Assembly (NCBI GenBank): GCA_910588375.1
Contig: CAJUQA010000019.1
Span: 1-64,000 of the forward strand
DNA from: an uncultured Odoribacter sp.
GTDB lineage: Bacteria > Bacteroidota > Bacteroidia > Bacteroidales > Marinifilaceae
Length of the DNA: 64,000 nucleotides
Reading direction: 5' to 3'
Shown in pieces: positions 33,286-41,109 of this stretch. A model generated the notes under the pieces. That model did no database searches and was not told where the DNA came from. It worked only from the letters and a program-made list of their open reading frames with translations. The number at the start of each line of letters is the position of its first letter. Position 1 is the stretch's first letter. A program made the position numbers and the translations under genes.

Positions 33286-34395
33286 TTATTTTAAGGAATA
33301 TTCGGGGAATCCGCACCCGAATTTCTCGGATAGATGACGTGCCATCCGGTCGGCTTGGGAGGCAAATTCGGTGATGTTTCTTTGGATGATAAATTCGCTG
33401 TCAGCCTGGATGTCTGTGAGGTGAATCCGGTAGGAAAGGAAGATTTGGTTTTCTTCCACGCCCAATTGATAGGGGGAGGAATCTGCTGTCCGGAGCAAGT
33501 AGTCGAGCAGGGGTTCAAAGTCTTTTTTGGGCAGCAGGTTGATGGGGGATGTGCAAATGAGAAATTGCTGCCGGAAGAGAAAGATACGGATTTCCGATTT
33601 GTTTTTATGGAAAGTCCAGCTTTCATGGCCAGTACGGGCTAATACCGGGAAAATGCCCATGTCCTGTATGGCTTTTTCACAATAGGCGGCGAGGTCCGAA
33701 AGTGGCGCTTCGTCAAAAAGATGGAAAGGGAGTTTGCTGCCGCACCGGGGGCAGTATTCTTCGTCTTCGGGGATGATGGCTTCACAGCAGTTGCATTGCA
33801 GGTTTAGTTTTTGCCGGTTGGCGTGTCGGCTTTGCTCAAGGAGGGAATTTAAGAAGCGTACGGGGATGCCGAAGCCCATATTGTCGGCATTGGTGAATTT
33901 GCTGCTGGTGATGGCGACTATTTCGCCCTGTGCGTTGAACATGGCTCCTCCGCTGTTGCCGGGATTGACGGCGGCATCGGTCTGGATACGGTATTGTCCG
34001 TCGATAAACTGGAGGGGAGCAGATACCGTGCCTTCGGTGATGGTAAAAGGGATGCCAAAAGGGAATCCCGCTACATAGATTTTTTCTCCGGTCTGTGCTT
34101 CTCGGGAGGTGAGTTGGAGGGCGGGCAGAGAGGAAAAGTCGCGCTCAGTCCGTAACAGGGCGATGTCCTGATTGGGGTTGGTCAGTAGGACGTGCGCCAG
34201 GTAGCGTTTGCGGGAGTGGTCTTCTATCGCCACTTGCCGGAAACCTTCGACAACGTGGTGGTTGGTAACGAACAGATCGTATTTTTTCAGATAAAAGCAA
34301 CTACCTGAACCTCGGGCTTGTGTGACTTTGAAAATACATTGGAATAGGTGCTTCCGCAGGTGTATCGTGTCGTTTGAATGGCGTGTTTTGTTCAT
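33286..34395 (-). CDS. Trypsin-like serine protease with zinc ribbon and YbjN-like C-terminal domain
   Basis: A 369-residue protein with no signal peptide, so apparently cytosolic. The protease domain has the full HtrA-type triad: His47 (TNHHVVEG), Asp77 (NQDIALL) and Ser148 (NPGNSGGA). A zinc ribbon follows (Cys201, Cys204, Cys215, Cys218). Residues about 235-365 form a domain resembling YbjN or type III secretion chaperones (SWTFHKNKSEIRIFLFRQQFLIC). There is no PDZ domain. This architecture differs from DegP-type proteases and suggests a regulatory protease with a binding module. It is 19 bases after the 34415 gene, in one operon. Confidence 0.85.
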   Translation of the reverse strand: MNKTRHSNDTIHLRKHLFQCIFKVTQARGSGSCFYLKKYDLFVTNHHVVEGFRQVAIEDHSRKRYLAHVLLTNPNQDIALLRTERDFSSLPALQLTSREAQTGEKIYVAGFPFGIPFTITEGTVSAPLQFIDGQYRIQTDAAVNPGNSGGAMFNAQGEIVAITSSKFTNADNMGFGIPVRFLNSLLEQSRHANRQKLNLQCNCCEAIIPEDEEYCPRCGSKLPFHLFDEAPLSDLAAYCEKAIQDMGIFPVLARTGHESWTFHKNKSEIRIFLFRQQFLICTSPINLLPKKDFEPLLDYLLRTADSSPYQLGVEENQIFLSYRIHLTDIQADSEFIIQRNITEFASQADRMARHLSEKFGCGFPEYSLK

Positions 34396-34414
34396 ATGTA
34401 TGGGATTTTATCGG

Positions 34415-35557
34415 TTATGCTGCAATTATGGGGTCTGTCTGTGTCGTTTTTTTCGGATTTTCCAGGAGCAGTTCCAAGGCCTCTAAGAGAATGGAGGCAG
34501 TAGTTTCCCAGGATTGTCCGGAACTTTCCTGCAAAGCTGTTTTCAGCAGGCTGTCGGTTTCTTCCGGCAGGTAATATTTGTAGTAGCTTGCATAGAATCG
34601 GTGCATGACCTCCAAACATAATTGCCTGTATTCTCCGGCTTCAAACCGGGCTGTTGCCTGTCTATGACATTCCCGGTATCTTTCACGAATATCGGAGGTG
34701 TATGCGTATTGTTTTTCGGGAATAAAGGTTTCGATGTGGTAGAGGCTGTCAGCAATTTCCCGCATAGGGGCGTTCAGCAATTCTTTGACGGTTTGCCGTC
34801 CGTCCGCAACGATGAGGGACAGGGGGAGGTCTCTGTCCAAGTTGCGTATGGCTTTTTTTATTTTATGACGCAGTTCTCCTTGAGGGTGTGCCACATAGAT
34901 GATTTTCATCAGGGTGATGGCAAGAATGTGGCGCATTTCCTGAAACTTGCGTGAGGTTTCGAAATATCGTAGTTGGTCGAGACACTCCCGGGTGCTTTCT
35001 TGGATGACGTCGTAGATATAGGCGCTGTCCTCGGCGGAATAGGGGATGAAGTGAGGGGATATGATTCTTTGGGCATGGAATTGCTTTTGGAATTCATAGT
35101 CGTAGCGGCTGCCCACTAAGCATATTTCTTCCAGGATTTGATAGACTTTGCGGGGATGGCTGAAAGCAAGAGGGCAGTGGTAGACGAAATGGAGCCGGTT
35201 ATCCTCCAGGCAGAGCCTGGCTAAATCCAGGTCGTTGAAGTTCAGAATGGCTGCCTGCCGCATGAGGGGTAGCCGGTTTCTGTCCGGAAGCTCCAGAAAC
35301 GGAGCATGGATGTGTAGCATTTCACCGTCCCATCGGATATAAATGGTGACGGGACCGTGGTGTATGGTAAATTCGTTCGGGGCTTCCGGAACTTGCCTGT
35401 TTCTCAGGTTTTTGTCGATGGAATCCAGCAAAGCGCACAAAGCTTCTTGATATTGCCCGTTTTCAAAAGCTTCAATACTTACGTCCGGAGCACTGGCGGG
35501 TATTTTCCTCGCGTTGCAGGGCAAAGGACAGGGATGAAATGTAAATGTCTGCTTCAT
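34415..35557 (-). CDS. Conserved hypothetical protein, partner of the protease
   Basis: A 380-residue soluble protein. An N-terminal helical element (ENGQYQEALCALLDSIDKNL) resembles one TPR unit. It leads to a domain of about residues 55-135 (TIHHGPVTIYIRWDGEMLHIHAPFLELP...AAILNFNDLDLARLCLEDNRLHFVYHCPL) with a YbjN/secretion-chaperone-like alpha-beta pattern. A long helical C-terminal region follows. The protease gene downstream carries a similar C-terminal domain, suggesting that the two proteins bind each other or a shared ligand. No catalytic motif is seen, and I do not recognise a named family. Confidence 0.65.
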   Translation of the reverse strand: MKQTFTFHPCPLPCNARKIPASAPDVSIEAFENGQYQEALCALLDSIDKNLRNRQVPEAPNEFTIHHGPVTIYIRWDGEMLHIHAPFLELPDRNRLPLMRQAAILNFNDLDLARLCLEDNRLHFVYHCPLAFSHPRKVYQILEEICLVGSRYDYEFQKQFHAQRIISPHFIPYSAEDSAYIYDVIQESTRECLDQLRYFETSRKFQEMRHILAITLMKIIYVAHPQGELRHKIKKAIRNLDRDLPLSLIVADGRQTVKELLNAPMREIADSLYHIETFIPEKQYAYTSDIRERYRECHRQATARFEAGEYRQLCLEVMHRFYASYYKYYLPEETDSLLKTALQESSGQSWETTASILLEALELLLENPKKTTQTDPIIAA

Positions 35558-35606
35558 GGAATAAAACGGTTATTTAGATTTATAGTTCGATTGTTTGGCA
35601 CGCTTG

Positions 35607-35638
35607 CAAAGATAAAAGAGGAGTGGGGCTTGTGCAAG
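35607..35638 (-). promoter_or_regulatory. Promoter of the 34415-protease operon
   Basis: On the minus strand, TATCTTTG (35607-35614) lies 20 bases downstream of CTTG (35635-35638), matching the Bacteroidetes consensus with one mismatch in the -33 box. The start would be about 45 bases before the ATG at 35557. Confidence 0.65.
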
Positions 35639-35755
35639 ATGTAGTTGTCGTATTTATATATTTTTATGTTAATGTCTGATGTTTTAGGAGAGGTTAAATT
35701 TTCTTATTCCGGACAATTTTGCCAACTTGCGGCGTTCAATAAGAGAAAAGAAGAT

Positions 35756-36805
35756 ATGATTGCGGAAATTCGTATGGCGGGACATCAGTTGGCAGAGCCG
35801 CAGTTTGATAATCCGGCGGATTTGGTCGGTTGGATGGGAGCCGTGCAGGCCCAGGATTATGATATGGCCAAATGGGCGGTGGGGGTGAGATTGAAAAGGG
35901 CTGCGCTCAGTCGGGTGAACGAGGCTTTGACGACGGGGGAGATTGTCCGTACGCATGTGATGCGCCCGACGTGGCATTTTGTGGCGGGGAAGGATGTGCG
36001 TTGGATGCGGAAACTGACCGGCATGCGGATAAGGAAAGCGGTGGATTCCTGGGTGAAAAGCAGAGGCTTGGATATTTCGGAAGCGCAATATACGCGGTGT
36101 AATGATTTGTTGGGAAAAATGCTTTCCGGAAGGCGGTGTCTTACCCGTGAGGAGATTGAGACGGAAATGGGGCAGGCGGGTGTTCCTGTTGCCGATGAGC
36201 GTGTGAGACGTTATATTCTTCGGGCGGAGGTGGAGGGGATCGTGTGTAGTGGGGCGGATAGAGAGGGGAAGCCGACGTATGCTTTGTTGGATGAGCAGGT
36301 GGCTCCGGTACCGGGACTTGTGAAAGAGGAGGCTTTGGCGAAGCTCGCGGAGTGTTATTTCCGCAGTCATTCGCCGGCAACATTGGCTGATTTTGTGTGG
36401 TGGTCGGGGTTGACGGTGAAGGAGGCCAAGGAAGCCGTGGGATTGATTTCGGGACAGTTGCAGAGGGAATGTTTTGACTCCCGGGAGTTCTTGATTTATC
36501 TTTTTGCTCATGAAGCGGGGAAAAAGCCGGTGGTGCATTTTCTTCCGCCGTATGATGAGTATCTCATCAGCTATAAGGAAAGAACAACGGTTATAGCTGC
36601 GGAGCATTGCCCGAAAGCTTTTAATAGGTGGGGTATATTTTATCCCGTATTGCTTTCGCAGGGATGGATTGTCGGGAATTGGAAGAAAACATTTCGTCAG
36701 TCGGAGGTGTTGTTGTCTGTTTCTGTTTTTAATTCATCTTGTATTATATCGGAAGATGCCCTTCGGAAAGCGGAAAGACGGTTCCGGGATTTTTGGAAGA
36801 ATTAA
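35756..36805 (+). CDS. Winged-helix DNA-binding protein, AlkZ-like (HTH_42)
   Basis: A 349-residue protein of the winged-helix family that includes the DNA glycosylase AlkZ/AZL. The QxQ motif that glycosylase members use appears as Gln-Ala-Gln in GWMGAVQAQDYDMAKW (about residue 30). RTHVMRPTWHFV (about residue 69), the winged-helix region and a C-terminal PPYDEYLISYKER segment follow. It may excise alkylated or cross-linked bases. I prefer the ATG at 35756; the frame is open back to 35645, but the extra 37 residues look like promoter-region sequence. Confidence 0.82.
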   Translation: MIAEIRMAGHQLAEPQFDNPADLVGWMGAVQAQDYDMAKWAVGVRLKRAALSRVNEALTTGEIVRTHVMRPTWHFVAGKDVRWMRKLTGMRIRKAVDSWVKSRGLDISEAQYTRCNDLLGKMLSGRRCLTREEIETEMGQAGVPVADERVRRYILRAEVEGIVCSGADREGKPTYALLDEQVAPVPGLVKEEALAKLAECYFRSHSPATLADFVWWSGLTVKEAKEAVGLISGQLQRECFDSREFLIYLFAHEAGKKPVVHFLPPYDEYLISYKERTTVIAAEHCPKAFNRWGIFYPVLLSQGWIVGNWKKTFRQSEVLLSVSVFNSSCIISEDALRKAERRFRDFWKN

Positions 36806-36885
36806 TATTGGTGGGAGCGAAAAGAGGTGATGTTCGAGGTTTTTGTTGCAGAAATGAGTTTTTTATTAGTAGATAACAGAAATAT

Positions 36886-37698
36886 ATGGAGCTTATTTTT
36901 TTAGGAACGGGAAATGCGATGGTGACCCGTTGTTATAATACCTGTTTCGTTTTTCAGCAGGGGGAAGAGTGTTTTTTGGTGGATGCCGGAGGCGGTAACG
37001 GGATATTCAATCAGTTGGAAAGGGCAGGTGTCGCCTTTACTTCGATTCGCCACATGTTTGTCACCCATGCCCATACGGATCATATCCTGGGAGTTATCTG
37101 GGTGATTCGGAAAATGGCCACGCTCATGTCAAAAGGGAAATATACGGATGATTTTGTGGTGTATGGCCATGAGGAAGTGGTGGATGCATTGACAATATTC
37201 TGCCGTTTGACCTTGCCGGCAAAGATTGTGAAGTATATCGGGGAGCGTATCGTGTTTCAGAAAGTGGGAGAGGGTGACCGGGCGGAAGTGCTCGGCATGG
37301 GATTGCACTTTTTTGATATAGCTTCCACCAAGATGAAACAGTTCGGGTTTCGGGCGGAGTTGCCCAATGGAGAGGTGCTTGCTTGTCTGGGAGATGAACC
37401 CTATAATGAAGTGTGCAGGGAATATGTTCAGGGAGCGGATTGGTTATTGTGTGAAGCTTTTTGTCTGTATCGGGACCGCGATATTTTTTCTCCTTACGAA
37501 AAGCATCACAGCACCGCCCGTGATGCCGGCCGTCTGGCGGAGAGTCTGGCTGTGAAGAATCTGGTTTTGTATCATACGGAGGATAAGACTTTGGAGAGCC
37601 GGAAGGTGTGTTATACGGAGGAGGCCGCAGCGGAATTTTCCGGAAAGGTGTATGTCCCGGACGACTTGGAACGGATTGAGTTGGTTAAGGATTTGTAA
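36886..37698 (+). CDS. MBL-fold metallohydrolase (RNase Z-like)
   Basis: A 270-residue metallo-beta-lactamase fold protein. The opening MELIFLGTGNAM resembles the RNase Z group, and the zinc motif HAHTDH is at about residues 63-68. Further ligands sit at ACLGDEP (about 166) and in KHHSTARDAG (about 205), and YHTEDK near 227. No flexible-arm exosite typical of tRNA-processing RNase Z is evident, so the substrate is open. Its 3' end overlaps that of the convergent SDR gene by 14 bases. Confidence 0.88.
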   Translation: MELIFLGTGNAMVTRCYNTCFVFQQGEECFLVDAGGGNGIFNQLERAGVAFTSIRHMFVTHAHTDHILGVIWVIRKMATLMSKGKYTDDFVVYGHEEVVDALTIFCRLTLPAKIVKYIGERIVFQKVGEGDRAEVLGMGLHFFDIASTKMKQFGFRAELPNGEVLACLGDEPYNEVCREYVQGADWLLCEAFCLYRDRDIFSPYEKHHSTARDAGRLAESLAVKNLVLYHTEDKTLESRKVCYTEEAAAEFSGKVYVPDDLERIELVKDL

Positions 37699-38479
37699 AG
37701 TCGGCAACGGTGGGGTTGTGAATGGTCAGTCCTCCGTCCACAACCAGAGTTTGGCCGGTGAGGTACCGTGCTTCTTCTGAGGCTAGGAATGCTACCGCAG
37801 CGGCGATGTCCTGCGGTTCTCCTAAATAAGGGAGGGCATTGTGGCGTGCGAATATACGGCGTGTTTCTTCCGGAAGATTCTTTAATGCTGCGGGTGTCAG
37901 CACCAAACCGGGAGCCACGGCATTGCAGCGGATATTGTGGTGTCCCGTTTGGGTAGCGGTGTAGCGGGTCAGATTGATGAGTGCCGCTTTGGCTGCGCCG
38001 TAATATGTGCCTCTGAAATCTCCGGTAAATCCTCCGATGGAGGCGATGTTTACGATATTTCCTCCTTTTTGGCGGCTCATGGCGGGAATTACCAATTGAC
38101 TCAGATAGACGGCTGAGCGCAGATTGAGGTGGAAAGCCTGGTCGAAATACGTGATGTCCAAAGTTTCGATGTCCTTGTCCCGTTGCAGATCTGTACCTCC
38201 CACATTGTTGACCAGAATGTCTATTCTCCCGTATCTTTCTAAGGTGGTTTCGACTAATTTCCGGCAGCTTTCCGTCTCTTCGGCGGAAAAATATACCGGA
38301 AGAACATTTGCTTTCGCTATGGTTAATTCCCGAGCCAAAAGTTCGTTTCTGTCTTTGACAAAATCCGCCATGACGACTGCGCCGCCTTCCGATGTGATAC
38401 GTCGGGTGGTGGCTTCTCCAATGCCGGAAGCTGCTCCTGTGACAATGGCTACTTTATCTTTGAATCTTTGCATATTCAT
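37685..38479 (-). CDS. SDR family oxidoreductase, 7alpha-hydroxysteroid-dehydrogenase-like
   Basis: A 264-residue classical short-chain dehydrogenase. NAD(P)-binding TGAASGIG is at about residues 15-22, NNVGG near 92, the catalytic serine in IASIGG near 145, and the YxxxK pair in YYGAAK near 160. As I recall the Bacteroides fragilis 7alpha-HSDH, this sequence shares unusual stretches such as PVYFSA, DILVNNVGGT, AFHLNL, LSQLVIP and VVDGGLTIHNPT. Oxidation of the 7alpha-hydroxyl of bile acids is therefore a fair prediction, not proof. It stands alone, convergent with the MBL gene. Confidence 0.82.
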   Translation of the reverse strand: MNMQRFKDKVAIVTGAASGIGEATTRRITSEGGAVVMADFVKDRNELLARELTIAKANVLPVYFSAEETESCRKLVETTLERYGRIDILVNNVGGTDLQRDKDIETLDITYFDQAFHLNLRSAVYLSQLVIPAMSRQKGGNIVNIASIGGFTGDFRGTYYGAAKAALINLTRYTATQTGHHNIRCNAVAPGLVLTPAALKNLPEETRRIFARHNALPYLGEPQDIAAAVAFLASEEARYLTGQTLVVDGGLTIHNPTVADFTNP

Positions 38480-38600
38480 TCTTTGTTTTCCTTGTATAAC
38501 GGCGAAATGGAGGAAATGGTTGTTTTTTCTCGCAGATAAGGGGTGCTGCGGGCGTAACTTCTTCTGGTATTTCCCGTTTTTAAGTGAAAATAGGTATTGA

Positions 38601-40184
38601 ATGAAAAAAGGAATCCGGATAACGATTTATATTATTTTAGCCTTGGTACTGTTTTATTTCGGGGCAGAATGGTTTCTGGGAATTAAAATCAAGAACTTGG
38701 TGGAGAAAAAAGTGGCCGAGATGACCAGCGGAGGGGTGCGGGCGGAAATCGGTTCGGTTTCTTTGCATTTGATAGGAAGGTCGTTGTGTTTGAAAAATGT
38801 AAAAATCAGTTCCGATACTACCGCCTTGAATCGTTCGGGGTTGCCCCTTCGGAGGATGGATGGTTATTTTAAACGCTTGGGCGTAAAGGGAATCCGTTTC
38901 CGTAAGGAGGATTCCGTGATTTATTTGCGGGCCAAACGGGTAGATACCGATTTATCCCGCTTGTCGGCTGTTATTATGAAACAGGATTCTCTGTATCGCT
39001 TTCCCGGTCGGAAAATGTCCGGATTGCAGGTAAAAGTTGAAACGGTGGATATGCGGGCAGAGCGGATATATTGTCGGACCGTCGAAGGAAGGGATTCTGT
39101 GGATTATCGTTTGAATGATTTTGTTGGGCAGATGACAGATGGTGAATTCTGTACACATTCTGGAGCGAAAGATCTGTCTTTTATTTGCCGGAGGATAGAA
39201 TTGGCGTTGGAGTCCTTTCAGTATCGTTTTGCAGAGGGGGCTTCTTTGCTGGAAATTGATTCTTTACGGTGGCAGGGGGAAAAAGGGCGTTTTGCGCTGA
39301 GAACTCTCCGTTTGCTTCCGCAGTACGGAATGTATGAATTTGCCCGGAAAGCTCCGGGACATCCGGACTGGACACGTATAGAGATTGCGGGATTGCAGGG
39401 AACAGGAGTTGATTGGCAACGGTTTATGACAGAAAAATGGATAGACATTGATAGCATCTCTTTGCAGAAAGTGTCCGTCCGGAGTTTTAAAAATCGGCAG
39501 ATAGAGCAGGTACCTGCAGTCAAACGGTTATTTTATGAATCTGTGCAGCAATTCCCTTTACCGTTATCTGTCCGGCGGATTGCTTTGCAACAAGCTGATG
39601 TGGAGTATCTGGAACTGGCTAAGCACGGCTTGACGCCGGGGCGGATTACCTTTAACGGTTTGCAGGGGATGATTTACGATTTGACTAATAGGGGAACTTC
39701 GAAACAGGCTGTATTTACTTTAAAAGCTCAAGGGAAATTAATGAATCAGGGGAACATACAGGCTGTTTTCCGGTTACCGGCAGACCGTTCGAATTCCTTT
39801 TTTGAGGTTACCGGCAGCATGGGGGCTATGAACCTTAGTGCATTGAATCCGATGATAGAACCGTTAGCCAAAATAAAAATCGTGTCCGGTCGCATGGAGG
39901 GAATGACGTTCCAAATCAATGGAGACCTCCGGAAAGCCGACGTGGACATGATATTCCGGTATGAGAAATTAAGAATCCGTATTATGAAAGAAAAAGACGG
40001 GGAATTGCAACCCCGTTCATTTCTTACGACCTTGGTCAACGGACTTATCGTGCGGGAAAATAATCCGGCTAATGGCGGCCTCCGCAAAGTCGATGGTTCG
40101 GCGCAAAGAGATCCCAATCGTTCACAGTTCAATTACTTGTGGAAAACACTCTTCGCTGGACTTAAAAACACTGTCGGCTTGTGA
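38601..40184 (+). CDS. AsmA-like/DUF748-like envelope protein
   Basis: A 527-residue protein with one N-terminal transmembrane helix (about residues 7-24) and a large periplasmic part dominated by beta-strand pattern. The first module (VEKKVAEMTSGGVRAEIGSVSLHLIGRSLCLKNVKIS) is the opening of AsmA-type proteins. Proteins of this class are lipid-transfer bridges or modulate outer-membrane assembly. At 527 residues it is short for TamB but normal for smaller AsmA-like proteins. It is divergent from the SDR gene; the convergent wbuC gene follows. Confidence 0.72.
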   Translation: MKKGIRITIYIILALVLFYFGAEWFLGIKIKNLVEKKVAEMTSGGVRAEIGSVSLHLIGRSLCLKNVKISSDTTALNRSGLPLRRMDGYFKRLGVKGIRFRKEDSVIYLRAKRVDTDLSRLSAVIMKQDSLYRFPGRKMSGLQVKVETVDMRAERIYCRTVEGRDSVDYRLNDFVGQMTDGEFCTHSGAKDLSFICRRIELALESFQYRFAEGASLLEIDSLRWQGEKGRFALRTLRLLPQYGMYEFARKAPGHPDWTRIEIAGLQGTGVDWQRFMTEKWIDIDSISLQKVSVRSFKNRQIEQVPAVKRLFYESVQQFPLPLSVRRIALQQADVEYLELAKHGLTPGRITFNGLQGMIYDLTNRGTSKQAVFTLKAQGKLMNQGNIQAVFRLPADRSNSFFEVTGSMGAMNLSALNPMIEPLAKIKIVSGRMEGMTFQINGDLRKADVDMIFRYEKLRIRIMKEKDGELQPRSFLTTLVNGLIVRENNPANGGLRKVDGSAQRDPNRSQFNYLWKTLFAGLKNTVGL

Positions 40185-40219
40185 CACAAAAAATGGGGCT
40201 TTTGCGTATTGATACAAAT

Positions 40220-40245
40220 ACCCTGTCCCTGTGTGTTTACAGGGT
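40220..40245. terminator. Weak hairpin between the AsmA-like gene and wbuC
   Basis: ACCCTGT and ACAGGGT pair over 7 bases around a 12-base loop, followed by GTTTTC on the plus strand. It overlaps the wbuC stop codon region. Convergent position supports a terminator role, but the stem is modest. Confidence 0.45.
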
Positions 40246-40629
40246 GTTTTCGGGGGTGAAAGGTGTGTAGGGACCGTCTTTGACTTCGAAGATGACACTT
40301 CCTTTTTCCAAAACTTCGAGTGTGTGCCACTGGCCTGCGGGGATATTAATTCCATATTCTCCTTGCAGGGGATCCAGTAAAGTGGATTCGGTCATTTCTT
40401 TCCGGTCGTTGTAGAATATCACTTTTATCTTTCCTCGGAGCAGGATGTATGTTTCTGCCGTATGAATGTGCCGGTGGACAGCGAGTTCCGTTCCGGGTTC
40501 AAGGGCGTTTAAAAGGCGTTGCGCTCCGGAATCAGGCGAGGGGTGAAAGTTGTAATTCATGCGGCGACGGGGGCTGTTTTCAGCCTCTGTAGTGACTTGG
40601 TTCAATAATTCGTTGTTGATGAGTTGCAT
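40237..40629 (-). CDS. WbuC family cupin-fold metalloprotein
   Basis: A 130-residue cupin. The metal site is indicated by HRHIHTAETYILLRGKIKV (His pair plus Glu, about residues 52-70) and by a later histidine in PAGQWHTLEV (about 97-106). The N-terminus RRRMNYNFHPSPDSGAQRLLNAL is characteristic of the WbuC group, often found near O-antigen genes. No polysaccharide cluster is nearby here, so the role is open. Confidence 0.85.
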   Translation of the reverse strand: MQLINNELLNQVTTEAENSPRRRMNYNFHPSPDSGAQRLLNALEPGTELAVHRHIHTAETYILLRGKIKVIFYNDRKEMTESTLLDPLQGEYGINIPAGQWHTLEVLEKGSVIFEVKDGPYTPFTPENTL

Positions 40630-40843
40630 CTCTCTTGTATTTGTTTTGTGTTTATAAAATCGGTGGATAAAAATACATAAAAAATCCGGTGAAAATATTA
40701 TCGGGTACCATAGATCGGGAGGGTGTGTACGGGTATGTATTTATTTTGTAAATCTTTTTTTTTTTTTTTAGGGGCGTGTTTTGTGAAAAATGATAATTTT
40801 TTAAAATAACCCCTTGTAAATGATATGTTATTTTAAAATAATA
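40630..40843. other. AT-rich region upstream of the glnN leader
   Basis: No gene is supported. It contains a 15-base T homopolymer (40755-40769) and two copies of TTTTAAAATAA (40799-40809 and 40831-40841) about three helical turns apart. The second lies in a perfect 14-bp palindrome (40828-40841) immediately before the -7 box, a plausible operator for a nitrogen regulator. Confidence 0.4.
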
Positions 40844-40851
40844 TATATTTG
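40844..40851 (+). promoter_or_regulatory. -7 box of the glnN leader transcript
   Basis: TATATTTG matches TAnnTTTG exactly. There is no TTTG 19-21 bases upstream; the AT-rich palindrome occupies that place, which fits an activator-dependent promoter. The inferred start is about 40859, giving a leader of about 250 bases before glnN. Confidence 0.5.
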
Positions 40852-41043
40852 CATCCGAAAGGGGTGTTGAAAATGGGAGTGTGAAGTAAGGATTCATATT
40901 ATGGATAAAGTGAAAAAAATCGGCATATTGGTTTTCTTCGGGTATGTCCGGAAGATGAAACAGGCTAAGGTCGTTCTGACTGACAGGAGGTTTGACAGGG
41001 TCTTGCTTATGTTTATGACAATCGTATTGCGGAATGATAGGAA

Positions 41044-41076
41044 AGAGGGTGCCATGCGGCGCCCTCTTGTTTTTTT
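41044..41076 (+). terminator. Strong intrinsic terminator inside the glnN leader
   Basis: AGAGGGTGCC, loop ATGC, GGCGCCCTCT (10 bp, one G-U) and then TGTTTTTTT. It lies 33 bases before the glnN ATG and downstream of the -7 box, so it must be bypassed or regulated for glnN expression. A 67-residue frame (40901-41104) spans this leader but ends after the hairpin and looks non-coding. Confidence 0.8.
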
Positions 41077-41109
41077 ACAGAGCTACAACTACACCTTAAT
41101 ATAATTTTT

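Noticed and set aside
40901..41104. 67-residue frame in the glnN leader
   Set aside because: It runs through the terminator hairpin, ends just before glnN, and its sequence shows no family or leader-peptide feature such as repeated regulatory codons.
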